Part shown: piece by piece, positions 35,218 through 46,828 of the stretch
Layout of the letters: the number at the start of each line of letters is the position of its first letter
Position numbering within the stretch: the first letter of the stretch is position 1
Assembly (NCBI GenBank): GCA_000750105.3
Contig: JPHH03000051.1
Coordinates: 165,872 to 229,871 of the forward strand
Direction: 5' to 3'
Length of the DNA stretch: 64,000 bases
Source of the DNA: Tolypocladium sp. Sup5 PDA-1
Lineage: Eukaryota > Ascomycota > Sordariomycetes > Hypocreales > Ophiocordycipitaceae
Notes under the pieces: generated by a model
What the model saw: only the letters and a program-made list of their open reading frames with translations
What the model was told of the DNA's origin: nothing
Databases searched by the model: none
Made by a program: the position numbers and the translations under genes

Positions 35218-35540
35218 TTTCAGATGTAATGGATTCTAGACGCGGCTACATGTACATGCAAGGTAGAATACCCGAGGCGCTCAAAGATGACGAAGGTCAT
35301 TGTGTCATTCACAGTCAGTCATTCACAGTCAGGGGTGCTGGAGTGAAACTTGATGTTTATTATTGGTATCCTTTACAGACAAAGGAAAAGATGTTGCAAG
35401 CAAACTAGCGATGGGTATCAACACGTTTCTGAAATCCCCCGAATCCTGGATTCTTCTCAAGTGTTCTGAAGTTGAGTAAATCATGTGCTCAAAGAACAGA
35501 CGAAGCAAAGCAAACAGGTCGTGCCCCCACTCGTCAGGTG

Positions 35541-37040
35541 TTACTTGTCGCCGTTGACCTTCCCGCTCTTGTCCCCGCCCATGGCCTGCATCTGTGCATT
35601 CATACGGCCAAACTGCCACTCGGGGAGGGTGATGCCCGTCTGCTCGTTGATGGTGGTCATGAGCGGCGGGAGCATCTGGTACACGTTGCGCATGGCCTCG
35701 GTGGCGTCGCCGCTTCCGCTCCCGCCCCCGCTGCTGCCCGTGTTCCAGACGGAGATCTTGGGCTCGAGCCCGCGGATGGCGGCGGCGTTGGCCTTGGCCA
35801 GCTCGACGTACGTGCCCTTCTCGATCATCATGTACTGCAGCAGGCCGGCGGGGCCGCCAAAGGCATGGCCCAGCTTGGCGTAGGCGTCGGCCATGGCGCT
35901 GATGCCCTCGGCCTCCTTGATCTTGCGCAGGACGTCGGCCTCGGCGGCCTGCTGGGTCGCGAAGGCGGCGGCCTCGGCGTCGACGCGCGTGGTGTAGGCG
36001 CCGGCGTCGGCCTGCCGCTGCGTGGCCTCCTGGCGGGCCCGGGCGTCGGCGGAGACCTCGTAGGCGCCGGCGTCGGCGGCCTGCTGCTTGCTCTCACGCG
36101 CAATGGTGGCCTTGACGACGTCCTTTGCGCGCAGGCGCTCCAGCTCGGCGGCGGCGCGCTTGACCTCGACCTCCTTCTTGAGGTCCTCGTCCTTGCCCTC
36201 GATGGTGCGCTGGGCGGTGACGCGGGCAATGTCCACGTCGCGCGTCAGCCCCGTCTGGCAGGTGTTGAGGTGCGCCTCGGCCTGGGCGCGCTCGATGTCG
36301 CGCTCCGTCTTCTGCACGGCCGTCTCGGCGTTGATCTTTGCGATCTCGCGGTCCTGCTCGCCCTTGCGCTGGGCCTCGCCGACGTTGCCCTTGAGCTGGG
36401 CCTCGGCAACGTCGATGCGGGCCTGGTTGGTGGCGCCCTCGTGGGCCTTGCGCGAGAGCGACTCGAAGTAGACGGAGTTGGGGGCGTCCTTGAGCTCCTT
36501 GACGTTGGCATTGTAGATCTTGAGGCCGAACTGGTCGAGCTCGGACTGGATGTTGCGGAAGATGCGCTTCTTGAAGACCTCGCGCTCGGTGAAGATCTCC
36601 TCCATGGTCATGCTGGAGACGAGGACGCGCGTCTCGCCCTCGATGATGCCCTTGACGATGTTGGCGACGTGCATGCGCTGCTCGCCGTGGGCGCTCGAGT
36701 CGGACTGGGCGAGCAGCATGGCGAACTTGAGCAGCGCGTCGCCCTTGTCCTCGCGCAGGACGCCGGGGGTGCCGTCGTCGTTGTCCGGCACGGCGGCGAC
36801 GGCGGCGTTGGCGCCGCGCTGGTTGACGTCCGGGCCGACGGTGAAGACGACGGGCAGCGAGAACTGCAGCTTCTCCTTGGTCATGGCCTGCAGGTCCATG
36901 GCGTAGTCGTGCGGCTGGACGCTGAAGCGGGCGCAGCGCTGGAAGGGCCACACCCAGGCGGCCTTTGTGATCTTGACGGTGTGGACGCCCATGCCGGTGA
37001 CGGCGAGGTACTCGTCGGGGGCCGAGATTTTGTACGACAT
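35541..37040 (-). CDS. floA: Flotillin-like membrane microdomain protein
   Basis: A single exon of 499 aa. The N-terminal SPFH/PHB domain begins MSYKISAPDEYLAVTGMGV and contains the segment around FTEREVFKKRIFRNIQSELDQFGLKIYNANVKEL. It is followed by the long Ala/Glu-rich flotillin coiled coil (about residues 210-390) with repeated EA.A..Q...AEA patterns. A Gly/Ser linker and short C-terminal tail complete it. The length and order match fungal flotillins (FloA in Aspergillus), which oligomerise under the plasma membrane at sterol-rich domains and affect growth and wall integrity. No TM helix is seen, as expected for a hairpin/acyl-anchored protein. The palA stop codon is 323 bp away, converging. 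Confidence 0.95.
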   Translation of the reverse strand: MSYKISAPDEYLAVTGMGVHTVKITKAAWVWPFQRCARFSVQPHDYAMDLQAMTKEKLQFSLPVVFTVGPDVNQRGANAAVAAVPDNDDGTPGVLREDKGDALLKFAMLLAQSDSSAHGEQRMHVANIVKGIIEGETRVLVSSMTMEEIFTEREVFKKRIFRNIQSELDQFGLKIYNANVKELKDAPNSVYFESLSRKAHEGATNQARIDVAEAQLKGNVGEAQRKGEQDREIAKINAETAVQKTERDIERAQAEAHLNTCQTGLTRDVDIARVTAQRTIEGKDEDLKKEVEVKRAAAELERLRAKDVVKATIARESKQQAADAGAYEVSADARARQEATQRQADAGAYTTRVDAEAAAFATQQAAEADVLRKIKEAEGISAMADAYAKLGHAFGGPAGLLQYMMIEKGTYVELAKANAAAIRGLEPKISVWNTGSSGGGSGSGDATEAMRNVYQMLPPLMTTINEQTGITLPEWQFGRMNAQMQAMGGDKSGKVNGDK

Positions 37041-38455
37041 GGCGGCGGTTGGGTTGTAGGCGCAGGGAGACTTGACTCTCGGAAAAGGGTCGATGAGGCG
37101 GCCCTGGATGTGCTTGATGGAGGCGAGATGCGGAAGAAAGCAGGTGATGGACGACGCTGGGCTGAGCCGTGCGGTTCAACGACAACGACAATGTGAATAG
37201 TCGATCCCTTCCTCCTGTCGTGTCACTCAAGAGGCTGAAGAGGCTGAAGTGTCTGGTCGTGTCCTGTCTGCGCAGCGCAACAGACGAGGGGCGGTCGCAT
37301 CCTTATACCACGCCGCGCAGGCCGTGCCATGCACGTTTCGCCCGCCTCTGCGGGGGGTCTCGGCATCATGCGTCGAGCGCGTGTTTGCCGGTGAGGCTGG
37401 CACCAGCAAACATCCCTCGTGGAGGCGCAGCAGCTTGGCCTTCTGGAAGCCTGCCCGATGGGGCAGTCCCTGGCGCCCGGCCTTCGGGGTTTTGCGTGCC
37501 GTGATGCTGTCACTGAAGCCGGGCGGCCGCGGTGGAGCCCAGGGATGGAGGTTGGTTGAGCTCGAGGTTCGCCCTGAGGCAATCCGACCTAGTGCACTGC
37601 CCCGCTGAAGAGGTCCCCTGATGCCGCCGGCTCCGCAGTCCCCAGGGCCTGTGCCTTATTTCCGGGGCTTGGCTGTCAGGCTGAGACCGGATCCATGGGC
37701 AGTCGGTGTCCGACTGCAGCAACGAATCACCGCCTCACACGTTACGGGGAGCCTGAGCTGAATGAGCCGCATTGAGGTATTTCCCGTTCACATCGCCATT
37801 GGTGCTGGGCATCTCAAGCATCCTAGGTAGGAATAGTTACCCTGTGGGTTGAGGCTCTGCTACAGGTCGCCTAGCAATCTGCCCTGCGCCTCATCCCGAC
37901 AACCGAGAATTATCGACCCACATGTCCCCCAGAGCATCCCAGACTCTAGCATCACATGTACTCGCACTCCGTACGCGCTTAATCAACCGCGAGGTCTCGC
38001 ATTCGGCCCCCGAGCCCCCTCAAGGTTCATCGGTGAGTCAATGTGGCGAGTCCGTTCCCTGGGCCTGCATGGAGCCTCGTCCATGTGACCGCGGCTGGTG
38101 GCGTCATGATCCAGGGACCATGCACGCTTGAGCCTCCCGAGCCTCCTCTAGTCGTGGAGCCAGAGACTTGGCGGTATTTACACTTTGTTCACCGCCATCG
38201 CCTTGTTCGTGGGCTGTGCTGCCTTCAAATGCTGTTCCTCTGTTCGGGCTTCCATGAAGCTGGTTCTACGCGCCAATCGGGATTAGTGTCGTCGCCGCCC
38301 TTATTCTGCGCCTTGGAGAGTGAGCTTCCATTCGGACTTGTATAAAGTTATACAACTACAGATGAAACAGAGCCGAGGACGTGGACAAAACGGCAAGTCA
38401 AACGTGTACCTATAATAACCCCCATCGAAAACACATTCTGTTCAACACGTTGCAT
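37041..38455. other. Intergenic: flotillin promoter and DAL5-type transporter 3' flank
   Basis: 1.4 kb. Short chance frames only. No recognised product, RNA or notable repeat. Confidence 0.5.
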
Positions 38456-40749
38456 TTACACACTTTCGGACCTGCTTCCCTCGTCCGGCGGACCCCCAGG
38501 AGCGCCGTCCTTGGTCGCCTCGTACGGATACTTCTTTGTCAGGACCATAAGGGCAAAAGCAGTAACGATGCACCCAAACATCAAAGACGTGCTGACAGAG
38601 AAGCCGGCTATGTACCTCGGTGCCGAGTTTGACGGCCAAATGTATGATCCACTGCGGAAAGAGGTTAAGTCGAGCCAAACGCAGAGCATTGTGGGAACAA
38701 AACTTACTATACGGAAGACAGATTGGCGAGTGCGCTGTCGTAGTTGTTAGTCCACTGGCATATTGTACGTATATATGTAAGAAAATTCATACTTTACTAC
38801 TCCGATTGCAACGGCGCGTTTCTCTGCAGGTCGGCATATCGTATTCGACAGATAGCTCAGCGTCAGTGGACTGCAGGCCCAGATGCCAGACGCTCCTGTC
38901 GGACCATTAGCAAAGAAACGGGCTGAAATTAACGCACCCAACGTACCAATTGCCAAAAACGCATAACGGACTTTGGAGTTGTCCACGGCAGCAGTGATGA
39001 TCAATGCCACGGTGGAAATGGACGCCATCACCATGATGTGCTTCGGGCGCTCGTTTAGCAGGTCCGAAGAGAAGCAGCAAACCAACACAATGACCAGAGC
39101 CACCATATCTAAGCTGTGGGTCAGCATAGGTTTCCAACAGAGGCAGGAATATCTTCTCACAAATTGGAATCGTCATCTAGACACTGGTCAATACACGTAG
39201 CTTCCGTAGAGGCTCAAGATGACTCACGTATTGGATCTCCTGTCCCTTGTACCCCAGCGCCGCCATCAGAGTCGGAATGAAATAGGTAATCGTACCCGCG
39301 CAGGTACACAGACTCTGAGCGAGGACAAACATCCATGTTCTACCTGAGATTAGCTGCTGCGTGCAACGTTTCTAGAATGTTGATTCGCTACCAACCTCCA
39401 GTCCCGGACCGCATGGACGAAGCTCTGCAGGTGGCTCAGAGTCCCTGCCTGGGTAGAGTTGTTGTCGTGCTCCAGGCGGCGGACGGCGTACTCTCTCTCT
39501 TCGGCAGTGAGCCACTTGGTGGTCGCCGGGAAATCCGGAAGAATGAACCTGGGGCATGTCAAAACACGTAACCTGGGCAATTCATCCAGCCAGTAGACTT
39601 ACATGGCAATAACGGCGAATCCAACTGTGATGCACCCCTCGACTGGGCCATGTCAGCGAGATAACTCGATGATAGACGCAAGGGACATACTCAGGAAAAG
39701 CCATTTCCATGCAGGCAGATTGCCGCGATTCTGCATGTGATTGGTAATGAGGCCGGCTTCGGAAATATTAGTGCTGTGTATAACAACGGCACAGGGGTGG
39801 ATTACCCAAAAGTCCACCGACGGCGCCAGACAAGAGCGAAGCGCAGTAGAAGATGGAGAATCGACGCGCGAGCTCGCTCTTCTTGTACCAGTTGCTCATG
39901 AATAAGAGCACACCCGGCTGTTGACGGTCTCAGCACGTCAAGTATCAGAGGGAAAGAAAAGGGACGGACGTACAAAGTAGCCGGCTTCAATAAGGCCAAG
40001 ACAGAACCGCAAGGCAATCAGGTGACTCTTGGAATTGATGCCCACGTAGGCCATGCTAGATGATGGTTACTCCCAAGAGTTCAACATGTTGCAGAGGAGA
40101 GTCACTTACACCATGCCGCCCCAGACAATCTGTAACGTTTAGTAACGTGCTCGTTACTCCAAGAAATGCATGACTTACCATGAGACCAGGAAGGTAGAGA
40201 CTAGGCCTCGTCCGGTTCAGTATCATATTGCTCGGAACCTCGAGAAGAAGGTATCCGATGAAGAAGATGGACACTGCCAGGGAGTAGTCCGACGAGCTGA
40301 GGTCCAGGGCCTCCGCCATGCCCGCCTCTTTGGCATTTCCGATGCTGCCGAGCTATTAGAGGGCAGCTTCGAGGGTTGATGGTTGAAGGATAAGCTACAT
40401 ACTTGTTTCGATCAAGGTCTGTAGCGCGAAGGGAAGCATACTGTTAGCAGGCCTTTGTTCACCGTTATGTAGAAGTGGCATCTTGATCCATACAGTTGAG
40501 AATGTACTTGAGAACGAGGTTTAGTAAAATCCCATTGTTTGAGAAGCTTGATGGAAGCATACCATGACAAACAGCGGTGGAATCAGACGTATATCGACCT
40601 TCCGCAGGATCCTACGCCGTCATTAGTTGAGCGCACCTCGCGCAAATTACCATTCCGACGAACCGTCGCTCCAGGGCTGGGTCCTCCACAAAGGGCCGCT
40701 CATGCGCCTCCGCGACACTTTCGCTGTGGGTAGAGAGCTCTTTCGACAT
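38456..40749 (-). CDS. DAL5/TNA1-type MFS permease (anion:cation symporter family)
   Basis: Sixteen coding exons give 489 aa: 40749-40664, 40611-40563, 40506-40494, 40418-40403, 40344-40179, 40129-40110, 40055-39974, 39917-39806, 39756-39691, 39642-39603, 39548-39396, 39339-39228, 39176-39161, 39108-38793, 38734-38708 and 38651-38456. Splicing restores DPALERRILRKVDIRLIPPLFVM, then YLDRNNIGNAK and GLIEAGYFPGVLLFMSNWYKK, all diagnostic of allantoate/nicotinate-type permeases. Two exons are only 13 and 16 bases. A 42-base segment (38937-38896, GTGCGT...ACAG) in exon 14 may be a further intron, since removing it joins TLG to ASGIWA as relatives read; the protein would then be 475 aa. Substrate unknown. 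Divergent from a dual-finger regulator. Confidence 0.9.
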
Positions 40750-41105
40750 GATGAAGGACGGGATCGATAAGGCTCAGACGATTGAGTTATCGATGCCTCT
40801 CCTTCCCCAGGTTCGATGACAGCGTTCTGGGTATATATGCATGATAAACTTGCCGAACTCCGTGGGGAAGTGGAGATTCCGGAAGCCCCGTGGGGAAGAG
40901 CCGCCAATACTGGCGAGTTGACCAGAGCGTGACCAAAAGTCTCGCGAGTCATGTAGCGCTTTCCCCGTCCGGTCCGTCCACTTCTCTTCCGGCCCCTCAT
41001 CGCCCACCGTGTTTCCGACTCTTGCATCATCCACCTCGAGTCCGATGCCCCAGGCCACCGACACAATCACTATCAGCGTCAGTGTCAGACAGAGCGCTCC
41101 CGCAA
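40750..41105. promoter_or_regulatory. Shared promoter of DAL5-type permease and dual-finger regulator
   Basis: 356 bp separate the two divergent start codons. The compactness suggests joint control. No operator was identified. Confidence 0.5.
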
Positions 41106-44100
41106 ATGACGTCGGATACCTCGCCCGAGACCTCTCAAGATAATGTGACCCGTCGGCAGCGGCCGCACAAGGACGCCACCTTTGCGTGCAGCTGGTCGGG
41201 ATGCGGGCGAGCGTATGGGAAGCGCGAACACCTCCAACGCCATGAACGAAGTCGTAGGTGCTCCCCAATATCGAATCGTATGCACTATCCTCACTGTATT
41301 AGATGCGCGTGACTTCAAGCACGAGTGCCCGACGTGTAAAAAGCGCTTTGTTCGAAGGTTGGCCCTTTCCTGTCTCTGATGGATTCATTGCTAGTCGGCG
41401 TTAACGCACGTGCTCCTTAGAGATGTCATGACTAGGCATCTTGCCCTTCATGAACCCAGCGCGAAGAAACCCCGTAAAGTATCATGGTGAGTGCGATGCC
41501 TCGTCGTAACTATACTTGGACTTCACTGACTCGCTGACCCGGCATAGCATCTCGTGTGTCGCGCTCAAGGTGCGGTGTGACGGGCAGCCAGGGAGTGGTT
41601 GCAGCAGATGTCTTGCGTCGGGCCGAGAGTGTTTATACCGGAATGATACGGACAATACGCTCTCTGATCAGTCTGCACACCTTCGTGGCGATGGTTTAGA
41701 CGCTGCTGAGCAAGAACCCGCTCCGATCGATGAGGCCGTCGAGTGTAGAGGACTTCCAATCGCCGCCCCTGGAGCCCGTCCCCCCGGCCCGATCACCCCA
41801 GTACAGCAAGCTGCGAATGATACCGGCCAAATCTCGACATCAATATCAGTCTCAGGCGTGTTCCTCCTCGCTTGGTTATCGAACCAACGCCGGCTAACGT
41901 ACATGTAGCAGAGGACATTTCAGCGCTCCCGTTCGAGTCTCTATATGGCCTCGCCGCGGACCCTTCCGAAAGCTTCTTTGGATGGGATATCGGCGACGTC
42001 GAGTTGGGCCACATGGATATTCTCAACATGTCGCCCCTCAACTGGTTTCACTCCACCGGCGCTGACGCCGCGACTTCAACGGCACCCGCCATGCCGGCAG
42101 CGCAGGCTGTTACTCTACCACCATCGTCAGAGCTGATCCGCGATGCGCAACCTCCCGACACCCCATGGGTATGCTACAGAGTCTCCCGTGATGCTATTTA
42201 CCGGCTAATACATTCGCCCACCACAGCCTCACGTTTACCGTCCCAGCGAGACCGATAGCCAGCTCAGCCTCTCCCCCGTCGTCCAGTCCACGCCGTCCAT
42301 CCTCCAAGACCCAAGCCTCGACTACATCCACGAGTCCAGCCGCGAGGCGATGATGACACTGGTCAACGCCACGAACCAGCCCAACTGGCCCATCGTCGAC
42401 GTCACGCTCTTCCCGTCCACCCAGACACTGTCCGTCTGCGTCAACCTCTACTTCCGCCACTTCCACGACACCCTCCCCATTCTCCGCCGCTCCGACCTGC
42501 GCATCGCCGACGCGCCGCCCGTCCTGCTCCTCGCCATCGCGGCCATCGGCGCCATGTACTCGCGCGACCGGCTCGGCGGCCTCGCCATCGCCCTCAACGA
42601 GCTGGCGCGCCGGGCCATCTGCTACGTGCGCGAGAGCGACCAGCGCGCCATGTTCGACGCCGCCTTTGTCCAGGCGTCGCTGCTGCAGTCCGTGTTCGGG
42701 CTGTTTTGCGGATCCCGCATGCTCTACCAGCACGCCGAGATCAGCAGGGGCAGCCTGGTGACGGCGGCCAGGAGAATGCACCTCCTGCGTCCGAGCCTGT
42801 CGTTTGTCAAGGAGCTGCAGAGGCGCAAGGAGGCGGCCGCTACCGAGGATGAGCTGCAGAGGGCACATGCTGATGACGATGAGCGGCGAAACTTGGGATG
42901 GGGGATTTATGTAAGTTGAGCCCCAAGGCACTTCACGGACTCGCAGTGACCAACTGAAACCCTCTAGCTCTACGACATGCAGATATCGGCTCTGCTCAAC
43001 ATTGCGCCGCTCCTATCCATCGGCGAGATCAACGTGCCCCTTCCCATGGACGACGAGGCTTGGAGCGCACCTCACGCGTCGACAAATCGCTCCTCAGCAC
43101 AGCTTCTGCAAACCGCCCTGAATTTCCGCGCCGTTTTGGATTCGCTGCTATCAAAGGGGAAGCTACCGCAGCCCCTGAGCTCGTTTGGCTTCTCGATTAT
43201 AGCACACACGCTTTACAGGTATGATACACTTTACCCCTTTGCAAGACTTCCTAGAACTAAGTGGAGAGTAGACTCTGCACTGATGCCGCGGCGTTCGATC
43301 CCGTTTTTTCGCAACCCTATATTCCTCGTGACACCCTTTACCGGCTTGCATTTCCACCTACATTCAACTAGTAAGTAGAGCCTGAGATGGTCTTCTTGTC
43401 CCAGCCATGTTCATCGGCTTACCGGAAATAGTAATCCGCAGGAACTACTCGACCAACTCTCTGTATCATGCCACTCTCTCTCCAACAAGCCCAACTCGCT
43501 GATAGTCAGTGTGTCCGCCCTATCCCATCTGGGCCATATGCAGTTCACCTGGCCCGGCTTCCTCAACAACGTCAAAGTCGCCGCGGGCAAATCCGGGACC
43601 GAGGAGAGCAAGGCCGACGCACGGGACTGGTTGCGAGCTCGCATTGCGGAAGACCCAGTCGGCGCGAGGTCAATACTCGTGCAGGCAGGGCAGCTCAGTG
43701 CCTTGCTGTCGAGATTCACGTTTGAGTAAGTCGCAACCCTGTTCGCATCTCTACGCACGCGCTGACTGGTGGCAAAGTGCGCCTTCCGAGACTGTGCTGA
43801 CGCTTGACGCGGCCCTCACATTCTGGGCAATCATCAACTTCTCTACCGAGATTGCCGTCGGTCCATCCACGTCCCAGAAGCGGCTGGTGGTAACGTGTAA
43901 GTCGCCTGCGCCCAGTCCGTGGTGTCGTCAGTCTAACACGATGGTCCGTAGGGTCCGACTTTGCCGATGCGAGCGAGTGGGTAAAGCAGGGCGGCCCAGT
44001 GTATTTTCAAGGCCTTGGCGACCTGTCGGATCTGACGAGCTCAAAAGTGCTGTCGCTTTTCGGCGAGAGGTTGGAAAGCATGCCGTGGGGTCTTTCGCAG

Positions 44101-44139
44101 CGGTTTAAGCATGTGTTGATGGGCTTGGAGAGGGAATAG
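41106..44139 (+). CDS. Dual zinc-finger transcription factor: two C2H2 fingers plus Zn(II)2Cys6, MHR domain
   Basis: Eleven exons: 41106-41253, 41303-41357, 41421-41486, 41548-41848 (or -41857), 41914-42168, 42227-42910, 42968-43218, 43272-43370, 43432-43725, 43778-43896 and 43952-44139, giving about 819-822 aa. Finger 1: C28-x4-C33-x12-H46-x3-H50. Finger 2: C58-x2-C61-x12-H74-x3-H78. The binuclear cluster follows at once: Cys90, 93, 100, 108, 111 and 118. The DNA-binding region is spread over four small exons and only appears after splicing. The fungal-specific transcription-factor domain starts near VTLFPSTQTLSVCVNLYFRHFHDTLPILRRSDL. This domain order is known from a minority class of filamentous fungal regulators, such as the melanin regulator Cmr1. 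It probably controls the divergent permease and perhaps the downstream reductase (inference). The fourth donor is ambiguous. Confidence 0.88.
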
Positions 44140-44504
44140 ATTGGCAGCGGAATAGCTTAAATCTCGACACACAATAGGCATGAAGGACGCCTTTAACTAT
44201 ATATGTTCATTCTTACCAAGTTAGATTACTTTTCTTGTACCCGGCCTCGATGGTTACCGTTGGCAAATCATGGGTGGCGAACCAACCTTCTCCATATCAG
44301 CTCCGATCAGTCCCACTCTCCACATTCATCCGACGTGTCCACCACCTCTCCGAAGTATCCACCATCTGTATCTAGACAACTTTTCAAAAGAGGCATCATC
44401 TTCATTTAAATCCCCTTGCCTTGCAACTGAGAGCACAGATGCTTCACGAGATCACATTTTTATCTTCGTGAGCAGCAGCCCGATACAAGCTTCAATTCAC
44501 CACA

Positions 44505-45859
44505 ATGGGGTCCATGGCACTTCCAACGCACTTCCAGCTCAACACCGGAGCTTCCATCCCGGCCACCGGTCTCGGTAAGCGGCTCAAGTCATTAAAAATA
44601 CAGCCTTCGGCCAACTAACACCGGCCTGTCCAGGAACATGGCAGGCCAAGCCCGGCGAGGTTGGCAAGGCCGTGGAACACGCCCTGAAGTGTGGCTACAG
44701 ACACTTGGATTGCGCATTGATCTATCAGAATGGTTTGGCTCACTGGATGACGCCTCGCTCGTCGGCAGGGAACTAACGCTCCATCCAGAGAAGGAGGTGG
44801 GAGACGCCATCAAAGCTTCGGGCGTTCCCCGCGAGGAACTCTTCATCACGAGTAAACTGTCCGTTGTCTTTCTCGTTCAAGTTTGTGGCTGCAATGACTA
44901 ACCGAGTCTGATAGCTGGAACACGCATCAACAAGATGTTGCTGCGGGGCTGGCGCAGACGTTAAAGGATCTTCAGGTGGACTACCTGGACCTCTACCTTG
45001 TGCATTGGCCGGTGTAAGTGCGCTTGCCTAGACGCACCACTATCCCGCTGACCATGTTCCCAGCCGCCTGGTGCCCAATGAGACCTCTCATCTGCTTCCC
45101 ACGAACCCGGACGGAACCCGTTCAGTGGATCGCGCGTGGGACCAGCAGGACACGTGGAGGCAGATGGAAGAAGTCTACCGACTGGGGAAGGTCAAGGCAA
45201 TCGGTGTCTCGAACTGGAGCATTCCGTACCTGGAGCATCTTCAGAAGACTTGGACGGTGGTTCCAGCCGTAAATCAGGTTTGTCCCATGGTGCTCCTAAC
45301 ATGTTAAACTACCAGATTGTTGACGTTGCCGGCACAGGTCGAACTGCATCCGTACAACCCCCAGCACAAGCTGAAGGAGTGGTGCGAGCGCCACGGAATA
45401 CTCCTCGAAGCGTACTGCCCTCTTGGGTCGACAGGTACCTCACCCTTTGCACATATAACAAGCGTGACGTGCATGCTGATTTACACAACCGTCTAGGCTC
45501 ACCTCTGCTCGGCGACGAGGAGATTGCCGCCGTGGCGAAGAAGCACCAAGTGTCTCCGGCCACGGTGCTCATCTCGTACCAGGTCAACCGGGGCTGCATC
45601 GTGCTCCCGAAGTCGGTTACTGCGAGCCGCATCGAGGAGAATCTCAAGGTGGTCGCGCTTACGAAGGAGGAGATGGAGGTGCTGGACGGCATGGCGGCGA
45701 AGGGCAAACAGCAGCGGGTCAACACACCTTTGTGGGGGCATGATCTGGTAAGTTTACGTGAGGCACGATGCACCCCTCGTGCTCTCTCATAGAGTATTAC
45801 AGTACTAATTGCCTATGCAGGGTTTTGATGACTGGTACGGACCAGTGAAGAAGCCATAG
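44505..45859 (+). CDS. Aldo-keto reductase
   Basis: Eight exons (44505-44574, 44634-44732, 44789-44858, 44915-45013, 45064-45277, 45338-45434, 45497-45747, 45821-45859) encode 312 aa, the usual AKR length. The catalytic tetrad is complete: Asp49 and Tyr54 (LDCALIYQNE), Lys79 (FITSKLWNTH) and His110 (LYLVHWP). Other family signatures are GVSNWSIPYLEHL, AVNQVELHPYNPQ, and the NADPH-binding ending IVLPKSVTASRIEENLKV. The C terminus, GFDDWYGPVKKP, comes from a 39-base last exon. It is closest in type to fungal glycerol/xylose-type reductases; the substrate is not determined. It lies 365 bp downstream of the dual-finger regulator on the same strand. Confidence 0.92.
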
Positions 45860-45889
45860 AGGGACTGGTTTAGAAAGAGGGGTTGGTTA

Positions 45890-46310
45890 TGGGATGAACG
45901 TTGCTTATGTTTCGTGAGTTGTCTGCGCAGTTTACCGTCGCTCAGGCGAATGCCCTTGGAATGCAGCCGCTCAATCGTATTCTCCTGCAGGTGCATCCAC
46001 CTGGCGCTACTGCCTTGGGCGTTGGGGTTTGGCGACAACAGCGCCATGAATGGGCCGTTGTTAAGATGGAAGCTTGGCTGTCCTAGAATCGTCAACGGAG
46101 TCATGATTGACGGTCCGCCCTTGCCGCCCCTCGGAATCCATTGCACGCGCTTGCCAGCGCGCAGGAACATTAGACCGCGACAGTCTAGATGTCGGCTTCA
46201 CGGATCCTGTCAACTGTCTGAGCCTTGCCCAGCTCTTTGGTGTACGGAATCTCTCCGGCAAAACCATCATTGGGTATGTCCGGCAGGTATGGCTCCGATG
46301 TAAGTCCTGT
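45890..46310 (-). pseudogene. Decayed protein-coding fragment, family not identified
   Basis: Two minus-strand segments in different frames read like real protein. The first is EPYLPDIPNDGFAGEIPYTK followed by ELGKAQTVDRIREADI and then a stop. The second is LRAGKRVQWIPRGGKGGP followed by IMTPLTILGQPSFHLNNGPF and ALLSPNPNAQGSSARWMHLQ. They are separated by two stops and a frame change and fade out at both ends, with no start codon or promoter. The composition resembles conserved coding sequence rather than chance, but the family was not recognised. The rest of 45860-46828 shows nothing. Confidence 0.45.
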
Positions 46311-46828
46311 AGCGACTATGAGCTTTTAAACGGTTTGAAGTTTCCATTATTGTGTAGCTGGCGAGTAATCCCCCTGCTCATCTCTCCTGTTATCCCTCAC
46401 AAATCCCGACTTTTTGCTCCCTAGACGCATCGCCGCTTTTGTGAATGCCGGCTCGGGCTCTACACAGGGACTGCTCACCCATAGCTCTAGTAGCTCTCGT
46501 GTTGCTTAGTCTTGCCTCATAGCCAAGGGGAGTGTGAGTAGCGGCTCAAGCAAAATGGAACTAAGCATACCGACGGCCAAAATTGATCCTCGAGGTTAAT
46601 GTCTAAGAGCGGATCCGTCATTTTAGAAGGCACTCAAGTGCTAATATGCTCTCTTCTTATCTATAGAATGATATTTACTTCGCCGTCCCCTTCCGCAGTT
46701 CTTTATAACCTAGCTCTCAGTTTATAAGCCGCCCTTTATTCCCAAATGTTCCTAAACGCGTTTCTTATTGCTTTCCGCCGACTCAGTCAGACAGAATGAT
46801 CTCTTGTCGTGCGCGAAGGCCCCGAAAA

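Noticed and set aside
35472..37196. 574-codon plus-strand frame opposite flotillin
   Set aside because: A long antisense frame rich in Leu, Gly, Val and Asp caused by flotillin codon bias; the flotillin strand has unmistakable family motifs.
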